A DNA stretch of 64,000 nt, from assembly GCA_001724265.1 (NCBI GenBank), contig MEDY01000054.1, forward strand, positions 62,001-126,000. Direction: 5' to 3'. The position numbers were made by a program, and so were the translations under genes. The notes under the pieces were generated by a model. That model made no database searches. It saw only the letters and a list, made by a program, of their open reading frames with translations, and had not been told where the DNA came from. The stretch is from Rhizaria sp. SCN 62-66 (Eukaryota; Rhizaria, unplaced). Shown one piece after another: positions 44,401-57,014 of the stretch. The stretch's first letter is position 1, and each line of letters starts with the position of its first letter.

Positions 44401-47400
44401 CGGAGCGAAGCGCGGCGACGTGTTGGCACTGGCTCCGGGTGAGCCTGTGGACGCTGAGGCCGACGCTGTGGCGGACGCAGAGGCGGACGCAGAGGCGGAC
44501 GCTGTGGCGGAGACTGTGGCGGACGCTGAAGTTGAGCCGGCCACCGCTGTCGCGACTGCAGCAACGCGCTTGGGATGCGATGGGCTGCCGGGGGACGTCA
44601 TAATCCTATTGATCACACCCAAACTCTGCTCCGGATGGGACTGTTGGGACGGCCCAACCTGCGACCGGCTCGGCGGAGGACGCGCAGAGCTGGCCGGGCC
44701 CATGGGCGGCGACTGGAGCGGCAAGAGCAGGCGCTTGTTGAAACCGTCGTTCGGTGAAGCAGCGAAATTGTTCTCCCCATCGTCGCAATCAGCAAGCATG
44801 CGGATCGCCTGAGGCAGCGACTGTGACGCGTCCCTTTCACTTTCCACCTTGCGCATCACGGAGTTAAGCGGAAAGTTCTCGGCATCTCTCGGGTTCTCCT
44901 TTGTTATTGACGCCACAGTCATGCTGGAGCGCATAGCGTTGCGATCCAGCAGCATGCGGGCACTGACGGGGTCGCGGCTCTTATCGCCAGCCTCCGCAGC
45001 GCCGCCCTTAGCCACGCGCGCACTGTCGTCATCGGCCTCCGCGACGCTGTTGAGCACCGCGTGCGCCATCATCGGCGGCGTCTGCGCCGACGTTCCTCGG
45101 CTTGTGTCGGACGTGTCGTCCGCGGGGCCCGCGCGCCAGCTGCTCGGCGCAGACAGCAGCGGGCCCTGGCCGAGCGCAGAGTCAGAGCTGCCGGACGCGC
45201 CGGCGCTGCCGCTGGCGCCCGTGCCAGAGCCAGAGCCAGAGCCCGCGACAGCGCTGACGGATGGCGCGAGCGCGGGGCCGCTGACGGCGACGTTTGTGCT
45301 CGCGCCGCTGTCGATGCTAATCGCGCTGATGGTGCTGGCCAGCCGCTGGTTCGCGGGCGGAGATCCCGACGGTAAGCTCGAGTTCATGACCGAGCGCGGG
45401 AGCCCGCCGCTGGCGGTGAGCAGAATGCTGCCGTCTTGCGGGATGGCAGATCCGCGTCCGACGAATGACACAACGCGTGACGTTGTGGGGATCGTTGGCG
45501 ACATCTCCATGGACGGCGTCGACGTGTGCAGGCTCACTGGCGACGTGTTCGGTCCGTGAGTTGACGTCATATGTCCACTCAGCGGCCTCTTAGCGTCTGC
45601 CGCATTGGCCATGGGCTGCGGCACTGGTGCCGGGCGCGTCGTGGCTGGAGCAGGCGCAGCAGCGGCGCTCGTGGGCAGGGCGTTTGGCGTGAACTGGTCG
45701 CGAGCAGAAGATGGAAGGCCTTGGCTGGTCCGCGCATGCTGATGCAAGTGCTGCGCAACGACCGTCGGCAGCGGTGACGGCACCGCGGGATCTGCGTTTG
45801 CGGCCACAATAAGCATGTTCATTGACAGCGTTGGCGACTGCGCACGCCCAGACATGCCACTCAGAGCAGACATGCCGTTGAGCGAGGGCGCAAAGCCGCC
45901 GGCCTCGGTGGGGCTGCCGAGCCCGGTCTCGTTCGAGTCGGGCGCGACGTCGATGCCACTCGCTGTCGCGTGGTACAGTCCGAGCTTGCCGCCGGGGGCG
46001 TGCAGGTGATGATGCAGATACGAGCTGCGCGGCTGCCGCGACGCGTGGCCCGGCGCCAGGACACGCGCGTCGGTCAGCGGCGTCGAGTTGCTGCTCTTGG
46101 GGTCCGCCGCAGACCGATCTGCCGCGGACGGGTCCGCCGCGGACGAGCTTGACGAAGACTGTGCGAGACTACCGCGGGCGGTTTGCGCAACCAGCACGAC
46201 GCTGACGGGGGCCGTAGGCGACGGCACGTCGATCGTGAGGTTCGACAGCTTAGACTGCGACAACTGCACAGGAGACGGGTCTGATGACAGAGATCCGGAG
46301 CTGCCGCCGGTGGTGCTGGTGCTGACGCTGCTGTTGACGCTGCTGCGCGCCCCCGTGCCTGCCGCGAGGACGAGCTGGCCGCGCGTGGCGGCGACGGGTG
46401 TGAGGTGCACGATCACAGGAGAGGGCCGGAAGCCAATAGCGGGAGAGTCAGAAAATGTGGCAAGTTGCGCGCCGCCCGAGCCCGTGGACACTGTGCGCGC
46501 GAGCCCGTTGGAGGACACGGGCGTGCCCGCGGCCGGGGCGTTGGACGGCGAGAGCGGGGGCGAGCCGGACGACAGCTGCTTTGGCAGCGGCGGCCGCTCG
46601 CCGGGGGCCATGCTCACGCTCGTGGCGCGGCTGCGGGGGCCCGCGGTCGGCGACGTGTCGTCCGGCGTCGACCGTGGTTTGCGCCGACTGTCGTTGGGCG
46701 CCACTGATGGCTGCGGACCTTGCGCCGTCGCCCACCACGTCTGCGATGCGCTCAAACGCTTCGCTCCACCGGCACCAACGCCGGCGCCAGCGCCAGACGC
46801 TGAAGTTGGTGAGAGGCGAGAGGGCGCCCCGCCACGCCCAAAGCCGAGCTGCTGCCCCTGCTGCTGTTGCTGCTGATTCGAGGGAGACACTGGAGCTGCA
46901 AGCCCCGGTGGCAGCGGCAACGGGTCGAGCAGGGCTCCGATTGCGGGCGAGTCGTGCGAGCCCAGGAAAACGCTGACGGGCTCGCCTGTGCGGAGCATAG
47001 TGCTGTCATGAGACAGCCGCTTCGCGTTGCCGCCCGACCCGTCCTCGGACGGGGACGTCAACAACAGCGGATCGATAGGCGCTTGCCAGTGCGAGTCGCC
47101 CGTGCTCTGCGGGGCGGCAACCTTGACAGAGTCCCTGCCTGGGAACACGTCATCGTTATCAGAGTCGCCAACCTCGTTCTGCTGGTGCAGAAGCAGTGGC
47201 ACGGAGCCGCTCGCACTGCGGAAGTCGCCACTGCTGTGACGGCGGTGCGTGGGCCTCTGTCCGCTCGCCGTCGTCGGGGGCCCAGGTGCGACATCGCTCG
47301 GATCGTCACGCTCAGATGACGCAGAGTGTTGAGCGGCCGCGGAGCCATTGAGCGATAAGCCCGAGACCAGCGATGCAAGCGCTGCTGCCTGAGCCGTCGC

Positions 47401-50400
47401 TCTCGGACTGGGCGGTGCGAACGCGCTGACGGGACGGCCAATAGCAGTGTGTTGCATCGCGCTCTTGGTACCCACAGCGCTTGCAGCGGTGCCCAGTAAG
47501 ACCACGTTCATGCTCGCGTCCGACACAGCGGTGCTGGAGCGGTGCGGGCCCTTGTGCTTGAGGTGCGCGAGCCCTGGCGCGACGTTCGCGAGCGCGCCCG
47601 TGGTGTCCGCGCCGTGGGCCTGCGGGACCGAGGGCTGCATGGAGGGTGAGCCGGCGCTCTTGTTGGTGCTCGTGCTGTTGCTGTGGTTGCGCGGCGGCGC
47701 CACGCTGCCCTCCAGGGCCGAGAACGTCGTCTCGAAGTCCGACGGCGCGAACTGTGGCGACGGCAGCAGCGTGAGGTCGCGCGTCGCGTCCCACTCGCTG
47801 TGGTCGCGCTCGCCATCGCCCGGCGCGCCCGGCGTGCTGCGGCTGCCCTGTGAGCCCTGGCGGCTGCCCTGCGAGTCCTGTTGGCTGCCCGTGGTCGCGT
47901 CGTGCGCCGGGGAGCGGCTGTGCAGGCGCGCGGGGCGCGGCACGTCGGTCGGGGACAGCGTTTGTTGCGACGAAGGGGACAACGGCTGCATCCCCGCGGC
48001 AGCCATCGCGGTCGCCGTCATCGTCACGTCCGGCGCCGGCGCGTGCGGCAGGTTGAAGGCCCCGGTGGGCGGGCCGCGCGACGTTTGCGGAGGTACGCGC
48101 ACAAAGAGGCTCTCGATCCGAGGCGAGGTCGCACGCATGTTACTCGCCATCACCGCGGACGCGGGGGGCAACGGGGCGACTGTTGCAGCGGTCGGGTTGA
48201 CTTGGAAAGCCAGCTGGTGTTGTAATTGTTGTTGCAGCGCTTGGGAGACAAGATCTGACAAGATCGACGCCGTAGACGAGTTATTGGCAGTCTGCGGCGT
48301 GCCGAGCTGCGACTGCGAACGCTGTTGCACGACGCGGGCAGCAGACGCGTCTTGCGGGCTCGACGCGACGCTGCTGCTGGCAACGCTCGCGGTGCCAGGC
48401 GTCCGCACGGGCGGCGAGCCGCGTTGGCGCACCGCGTTATGCGGTGAATTCGGTTCCAAACGACGGCGCTCCATCATAGCAGCGATGCGTGGAGCGTTCT
48501 GGGCGTCGACAAACGTGACGCTGCCTGCGGACCGCTGGCGGTTGTGTCTTCCGCGACCTGAGCCGATGCTCTGCGACGGGCGGCTCGCCTGCTGCAGCCC
48601 GAGCGCGAGGGCCGGTGTGCCTGGAGCAGGCGACTCGGAGAAGTTGCTGCTGCGGCGGCCCAGGAGCCGCACCATCGTACTGAGGTCGGGCGTGGTAGTC
48701 TGCACGCTGTTGCGCAACGCGGGAGCCGTGGGCGGTGCCGGGGGTGCATTCCCTTCCACTCCAAGGCCGGTCGGCGCAGACACACGGGAGTCCTGGTCTG
48801 GAACGGGCGGGGCGGACGGTGTGCTAGCGCCCGCAGGCTGAGACTGCGGCTGCGGCACTGGGGCGGCGGACTTGGCGGCGGTCTTGGCCTGCTCGCTGTC
48901 TTCCGGCAGCCACGCCATGGTAGCCTCCGAGTCTGGCGCGATAAAGGCCAGCACGCCGTGCGAGATGCGCAGCTGGTGCAAGCGCCAGAGCGCCACCGAC
49001 GCACCCTCGCTGAGCAGCCGCGCCCACACGGCCTCGGTCGCCAGCGCGACGACGCTGAGAGCGGGGCGCGCGGCCGTCGCGGCTGCGGCCACGGACGCGG
49101 CGGCCGCGGCGGCGAAGGGGCTGGCGTGCGGCGCAAGTGGGGACGCCGCCTTGGCCGCCGCGGCCGCCGCGGAGACCTGCGGACTTGGAGAGAGCGCGGG
49201 GTGCACCGCGAGGTGGCTGTGCGAGTCGACGGCGATGGCGAGCGCGAGGATGACCGAGAGGTGCGTCTTCAGTTCGTCCGCAGAAGCCGTGGCCTCGCAC
49301 AGAACGCACCCGCGGAAGGGCTTGTATGGCCCGCTGTGGAGGGCGTCCTGCGTCGCGGTCGGCAAGCGGCTGTGCACGGGATTGGAGCACAACAGCGCGA
49401 CGCCCGGCGGCACACGGGCCAGCGCACGTGTCGAAATGGCGTGCAGCTGCGTCACGTGGGCCCACGCCGCGTCGGCCATGATTGCCACAGCGCGCGCGCT
49501 CAGCAGCACGGCGGAGCAGGCGCCCACCGTCGCGGTGATGGGCTCGTTTTCGCCGTCAGAATCGTCATCGCTGCTGCTGTCGTTGAAGTCGTCCCATGCG
49601 AGCTTGTCCAGTCTCGAGTTGTGTTCGTGCATCGGGCTCGGCGCATCCTTCATCTCGTCGGCAGCGACGTTACGATCGCGATAAGAGGAGGAGAAATCCG
49701 TCCTTGTGGATCTCTGCGGAGCCGCAGCTGTTGTGTTGTAGGAGCGCGACACAGCGCGGGGCTCCATGGCGGCCAGATGCACACGCAGGAGCTCTGCGAG
49801 GGCGCCAGCGCTTACCATAACGGGGGCCCACGCGCCGTCGTGCGATCGGCTCGCGGCCACGGCGGCAGCGGTCATGTCTGGCTGATTCGTGTTGTCGTCG
49901 TCCTCCGCAGCCGGGCCGGCAGTGGGCAATGCGCCGCGCGGCAACACATCGCCCGTGGCCGCGGGCACGGACTTGGAGCCCTCCGCGGACCACGTCGGCG
50001 ACTCGCGGTGCGCCTGAGGGCGAGAGTCGGCCGCCGTGGGGAGCTTGCGCGGGTGCACGTGTGCGCGCGCGAGGCGCTGGGACCACAGGGGAATCTCAAG
50101 GCGCGCAATCTCCGCGTAGGCCGCAGCCAGTGTCTCGACGGCGCCACTGCCCGCGAGCAGGCGATGCCACGCGCCAGGCGAACTGGTTGCGAGCTGGGGC
50201 GGTGACGCCTCCAGCGCCGCGGCCGCGGCGGCAACGGCAGCAATGGCGTCCGCAGGCGTAACTGGCACACCAGCGCACGCGGCCTTGGCGTCGCAGCCGC
50301 AGGCGAAAGCGCAGGTCGCGCACGCCTGCGACGCCGCGGCCGCGGTGGCACCGGTCGCGACCGCCGGGTGCGGGCCCACGGCGTCGGCGTCGCCGGTCGC

Positions 50401-53400
50401 GGCCGCGGTCGCCATGAGGTGCAGCACGTCGAATAAGTCTTGCAGCACGCGTGTGCGCATCTGCCACTCTGTCGCGGCCACATACGCGCCAGTGTAGCGC
50501 AGCGACGCGTCGAGCATGTTCTTGGGCACGGCGGCGGCGGCGGACGCGGCGACGACGGCCGCGACGTGGCGCGCGCGTGTGCGCTGCAGCCAGCGCAGTG
50601 GGCCTGCGCACTGCGACACCGCGCGCACGGGAACACGCGGCACCAGCGCGACGGCGTCCTCGGCGCTCCCGCCGGCGGCGGCCGCGGGCAGTGCTGCGGG
50701 CGTGAACACGGACTCGGTGGCGAAGACGGGACAGGGGATGACGCGGATAGGGCGAGCGGCGACGTCCGCGCCGGAGACCTTTAGCGGAACACCGCTGGGC
50801 GGCACGAAGGGCAGGTGAGAAAAGGCCTCGGCAGGATGGACGTCGCGGCCGTAGAGCGCGCGGGACGCGGCAGCGTTTGCGCCGGCGACCCCGAGCACGG
50901 CCGTGGCCGTTACTGAAGGAAGAACACCAGTGGCGACAGATGCAGCGGCCGCAGAGGCCGCAGTCTCCTGTGTGTGGATGATGTCGGAAGAGTGCAAAGT
51001 TGCATCGCCCTCGCTTTCATTGCCACCGTCAGCGCCCAAGGTCGAGGTTGCCTTGCCATCACTCTTCCCATGTCCTTTCTCGCCATCTTCGTCAGATTCG
51101 TCGTCGGAAGAAGGCGTGTCGCGCAGAATGCCGGCCTCGACTGACGCAGCCACAGGCAAGTCGGCGTCAAACTCTGACATATCAGTATCAATTTCATCGT
51201 CGTTAAAGGTAGCAAACGCGACAGCGGCCTCCGCAGCGAGAACAACATCACTGGAGTCCGTCGCAGTCGCCAGCGCGCCGGCGCATAGCCAGCCAGCCTG
51301 TGCAGCGGCCTCGGCTGCCAGCGTAGTCAGCGCACCGCGCGCCGTTGCTGTGGCGAAGGCGCGCGCAGCGTTGGCTTGTAGCGTGGCGCAGTCCTGTGCG
51401 AAGGCCGTCGTCGCAGCGAGACCGGCGGCGGCCACAGTCGCCCAGTCCGGCGCAGCGGCGCCGAGAGTCGCCTCGAGCGCGGCCAGATGCGTGTGCGCGC
51501 GCGTGAAAGCGGGGGTGGCGCTGACGGACGCAGCCGATGCCGCGGCGTCGACCGTTGTGCGCACGGGAGTCCCGTCGTTGAGAACGACCACAAGATTCGC
51601 CGGCGGCGGCACACACGGACCACGCTGGCCACTGCGGCTGGCAGCAGCAACGCTGCCCGGAGACGCAATCCCGGCGGTGTCGTTGTGCGCGTGCGTGAGC
51701 CAGAGCCGCGCTGTGGTGGAGAGCGCCTCGACAAACACGCAGTGCGCGTCGGCGAAGGCCGGTGGCCAGTTCCACACGTCGCGCCACGACAGCGCGTCGG
51801 GCGTCGGCACGCACACTAGCGTGCAGCTCGGCGCGCTCGCAGAGGGCGGGGGCGCCGGGGGCGGGAACAACGAGGCGTTGGCGGGCCTGGGAGCGGGTGC
51901 GGGCACCGGTGCGGGCGTCGGGGGGAGCGTTGCCATGCGGACAGTAATGCGCGCGTTGGCGACGGCACGCGCGGCCATGCCGACGGCGAGACGCAGCGAG
52001 CACAGAGCGTCGCGCACGGTGGTGGCGATGAGCCGCAACACAGCGCGCGTGGCGGTGCACGGCGGGGTGATGATGCCGGTCGTCGCCAACACGACTTCTT
52101 GCCGCAGCAGCACAACCACAGAGGCGAAGAACGGCAACGGCGTGTGGCAGACGCCGTCCTTGGTCAGGCAGTCGGCGAGCGAGAACGTGCTGCCCGCATG
52201 CGCCGCGGCCGTGAGCGCCTTGCGAGGTCGGAACGTGCGCAAGATCTCAACTGCGCACTGGAGCGCGCGCGCGCCGCCCGCAGTGTCGTTCCCATCGGGG
52301 GTGCCCGCAGAAAAGTAGGGGTAAGCATCAACATCAGGTGTGAGCGGCGTGATGAGAGGGTCGACGGTGCTCTCGCGGTGATTTGGCAGCGCCGTCGCCG
52401 CGGGCGAGGCTGCGGTGGGGGACACGCGGGCGCTCGTGGGGTGGTTTGAAAACAGCGAGCGCGAAGCGGCCGCGGGCGACGCAGCCGCAGAGTCAACGGG
52501 CAGCGGTGGATACTCATGGTAGTCGAGTCCGGACACGGACGACAGGTACGCACTCGCTGCAGCGGCGGATTCGGAGTCGGGATCGGGGAAGCCCAGCTGC
52601 AGCGGCGTGATCGGCACGTAGGAGAAGTGATGCATCGAAGCATCGGGTGCCGTAGACGCAGGGTCGGCGTCCTGGTCGTCCTTCGTCTCTTGCGGCTGAG
52701 AGTCAGTCCTCTGTTCGTTGTTGGAATCGGACGGCTGCTTCGATCCATCAGCGTTATTTTCCTGATCAGCAACAGGCACAGGATCACGAGTCGCGCCGTG
52801 TGAGCGCTTTCGGGTGTGCATGCGGTAGTCGTTCAGCGCAAAGTGCGCGCGCTGGCGCGATGCAAAGAGCCACGCGATAGTGTTACGCGCGGCGGCCTGC
52901 ATGTTGGCTGCCAGCGTTGCAGCGCGTTTGGCCAGCACGCGCGTGCGCGCCGCGGCGGACATGACGGGCACCCCGAGCATGCGGCCGTTGGTGACCGAGT
53001 GTGTGACTTCCGCGGCGCGCATCAGGGTGAAGCTGCGGTGCAGCAGCAGGACTTGCGCGTGTGTTTCTGGCATCGACGACATGTCGGAGATGCCACGCAG
53101 CATCAAATCGCTGACAGTGAACCGAAGCTGGCGCAGCGCCTCAATGTCCTTCCCGGCCGCCGCGGTCTCCGCCGTCGCCGAGTCCGCCGCGGTGGCTCCC
53201 GCGCGGACCGCGGACAGCACCGTCGGCTCGACCAGCGATGCCGTCGCCAGACTCGCCGACGAGGCTGCAATGATGGCCTGTTCCGCGCGCGCCGTGAGCA
53301 GAGCCGCGGCGGTGCAGTCGAGCACCACGCGCGCGCACCACGCGCGCCCGCCCTCCACGAGGTCGCGCTCGCGCACGGCCCGCGAGAAGTTGTCTGCTAG

Positions 53401-54016
53401 TACGAGCGACGACGGGCCGGATGATGAGGTCGTCGCCGCAGTGGGGTTGACGGCCGCCCGCGACTGCGCCTGCACCGGCGCCTGGGAAAACCTGTCGTCC
53501 GCCTGTGCAGCGTGTGGCGCCGGGTTGACAGGCCCGATGTCGGGCAGCACGGACGCGATCGCAGTGAACGCCGCGCGGTGGTGCAGCGGCAGCCGCGTCT
53601 TCCCTTTCTGGTGAACGTAGACGCGCGCACGCTCCTGCGCGGCGAGGTGACGTTTCCACACTGTCGAGAGCGTCGACACCAGCGCGACGGACTTGAGCCT
53701 GTTCATCGGCATGTACGTGTGGTCTTTGGCGTCCTCTCCGCGTGAAGACACGATCTCGTCCATGGAGTACGCACCCATGTGCGCGTACGTCGACGCCGCA
53801 TGCGCCGCCACGGCGCCCGCCGCGCGCTCGACCGACGCGCGCGACTCGGCCGGCTGGCGTCGCACGTTGATCACCCGGCGCAACGTCGCGTCCATGCTCG
53901 CCAGGCCCGCCGGCGCCGGCAGCCGCGCGGCAGAACCTCCCATAGAAGGTTTCGTATCCGCTACATGGGCCTTGACGGCGGGCATGCGCTTGTGGCGGCG
54001 GCGCTTGTTCCTGCTC

Positions 54017-54054
<38 letters not shown>

Positions 54055-56975
54055 GTCCCTTTGGGCCGCGCCGGAGAGCACCATAGCGCCGGGGCCGATG
54101 CGGGGCTCGTCTCCGTCCCCGACAGAGGAGTTGCGGCTCGAGTTCGGCGTCGCGATCTTCTTGTGGTCGGCCTTGCCGTGAGCGGCCTTGCGCGGGCGCC
54201 GGCCGTGGCGCGAGACGGGGCTGCTCAGCGCCGCGGGCTGGTCCTGGTACGAGCTGTCGTCGCGGGCAAACGCCTGTTTGGTCGCTGGCGAGCGCACGTC
54301 AACAGCCAAAGCGTCCTTCTGCTCGCGCTCCGCACCATTCCCGCCGTCGCCGTCGTCTGAGCCGTCGCCGCTGTCGTCGTCGATCAGCTCCAGCGTGACC
54401 CGACTGGGTGGCAGCGCGCGGGGCGCCGCGCGCAGCTTGAAGGCAGCGCTCTCGGCCGACTTGCTATGCTTCTTCTGCAGCTGGTGCTTCAAGCGATAGT
54501 CGTGCTTTTTCGCGTGTGTCGAATTGGGACACGCGTCATACGCAACAGCCATGCAGTTGAGCGCGCTGTTGCGCGGAGACTCAGGGTCCCACAACCGGCG
54601 CTGCATGCTCTCGAACAACAGCGGCGGCAGCTCGAACTTGGGCGCGCTCACATGCCGCGCGAGGCCATGACGCGGCCCCGGCTCTCCGCCGCCGCCGCGC
54701 GCAGCCTGCCGCTGCCGTGCGCGCTCGTTGCGTCTCTCGGCGCGGCGCTGCTGGCGGCGGCGGCGGCGGGCCAGTCGCTCGACGCGCCTCTGTAGCAGCC
54801 GCAGACGCTGAGCAATCACCCTCTGGCGCTCAGCGTCCGTGGCGTTGCGCTGGTTGACGTGCTCGCGGCGGCCGGCCTCGAGCGTCGCGCGCAGCTGCGC
54901 CGTGAGCGCCAGGTCGTTGACCATGAGCCCATGTGGCGGCAGCGGGCCCGTGCGGTGCACACCCAGCGTGCCGCTCAGAGAAGCCGCAAGCGCGCTGCCT
55001 ACGCTGCGCGCCCACTGCAGCGCGTCGGCGGGCACCAGCGCTGACGCAGACAGCGCCGCGGCCGACATGGCCGTCGCGGACGTCACCGCGGCAGCGTTGG
55101 TCGCCGCGAGCACGGGGTCTTCGTCCTCCTCGGCCGCGGCGCCTGCTGTGGCAGCAGCGGACTTGGCAGACCGCGCACGCGCTGTCTTGGCGGCCGTCTC
55201 GGCAGCCTCGTAGGCGACCGCCGCGGCAGCCTTGCGGCGCGCGATGATCGCGTCGACGGCCGCAAAGATCTTGGTCTCTGCCTCGGCGTCGGCGTCCGCG
55301 GCGCGCGACGCCGCAAGCGCGGCCGTCATGCTGGCCGGCTGGGTGATGACCGCGGCGGGCTTTGCGACGGCCATGTGCGCAGCGAGCGGCAGCGCCAGCA
55401 CGCGCGACCACTCGGCCAGCGTCGCGGCGTCCGACAGCCACAGCGGCTGGTGCACATCGAGCGCGAAGCCAAACGCGCCCGCGGCGGCCAGCGCAGCCGC
55501 GTCGGTGGGGCGCTCCGAGGCCGTCAGCGTGGTGTGCGCGTCAGCGTCGACCGTCTGCGGCGTGCGCAGCGCGCTGTGGCGCAGTACGGGCACGAGCGCA
55601 AGCATGCCGACGGCGACGAGCGACGACGGGCGCTTGGGTGAGTAACGGCAGATCGGTGGCATCAGCAAAGAGGCCGGGTGGTCGATCTCGGCCTCGTCAA
55701 CGTCACCGTCAATACCGCCGCCGCCGTTGCCGCCGCTGGCGACGCTCGTCGAAGAGCCCGGCCCGCCGCCGCTCGCGCTCGCGATCGGCGCCTCGGCGCG
55801 CATGTCGGTGGCGGAGCCGGGGAGCGACGAGTTGGTGTTGGTGGCAGTCGCGAAGTCGACGCTCTCGTTCGAGGCCGGGGAGGCGAGCACACGGGCGGAG
55901 TCACTGCTGGGGCCTGAAGACAGGCCGAAGGCACTCCTCCCGCTGTCGATGCGGCTGCCGCTACGGCTGTCGGTCTGGCTCGTGTTGCGCTGCTGCGCCT
56001 TGACCGCGAAGCCAACGGCGCTGTTGATCATCGCGGCAACCGTGGCCGTGGCGCCGGGAGGCTCAGGCGCGGTGGGGACCGCGTCGCCGACGTTGAGCGT
56101 GCCGTCGGGCGCAGCCACTGAGGCGCGCAACAGCGCACGGGAGACGTCGCCCCCCGCGCGCTTGCCGCCCTCGGTCTCGAGCTCGCTCGACGGTGGGAAA
56201 GTCGCATGTGCGTCATGTGATGTGGCAGACCCGCCGTATGAGTGCGCACCTGCGGCGCGTACAGCTTGCGCCGCGGACGAGTTGGCCGCAGTGACCGCGG
56301 ACAGCGTAGCGCGGTTCACGGCCAGCAGGAAAGCGAGCGTGGGCATGCGCGTAAGCAGCAGCAGGCGGTTGATGCGACGCATCGCGTGCACGCTGCTGTA
56401 GCCGTTGCGCGCGCCGACTGCGAAGCCGGCGCTGATGAAAAACGCGCGGATACGTGCGAGCGAGTACTCGGATCCCGGACCGATGTGCGTGGCGGCAGCG
56501 GCTGAGGGTGCGAGGTTCGGAGTGTACAGATCGAGTCCGATGCCGGCGCGCGCGGCCCGCAGCGCCAAGGCCGACTTGCTCTTGCTCTGCGTCGAGTTGA
56601 GGTCGTCGCCGCCAAACATGACGTGCACGGCCGTCGTGATGGCCTTGATCGCCACGGCGGCCGACACGGGGGCGCCCACGGTCAGCGGCCCGCCCTGCGC
56701 CACGGCGGGCGGCATGATGGCGCGCGCGGCGGCAAGCGCGGCGCGCGCGGCGGGCTCCGTAGACGGGATCATCGCAGCAGCCGCGGCGCCCGTGGAAGAC
56801 ATTGCAGACAGCGCCTGGGCAGCTGCTCGGGCGCTCGGGTCGGTAGCGTCAGCGCCAGGACCTGCACGAGTGCCAGCGGTGCCAGTGCCAGTGCCAGTGC
56901 CAGCGCCGGTGCCGGCGCCGGTGCGGGCTCTGCCCCTAGTGTAAGTGTGAGCCCCGGTCTGTCTTGCAGCATGAT

Positions 56976-57014
<39 letters not shown>
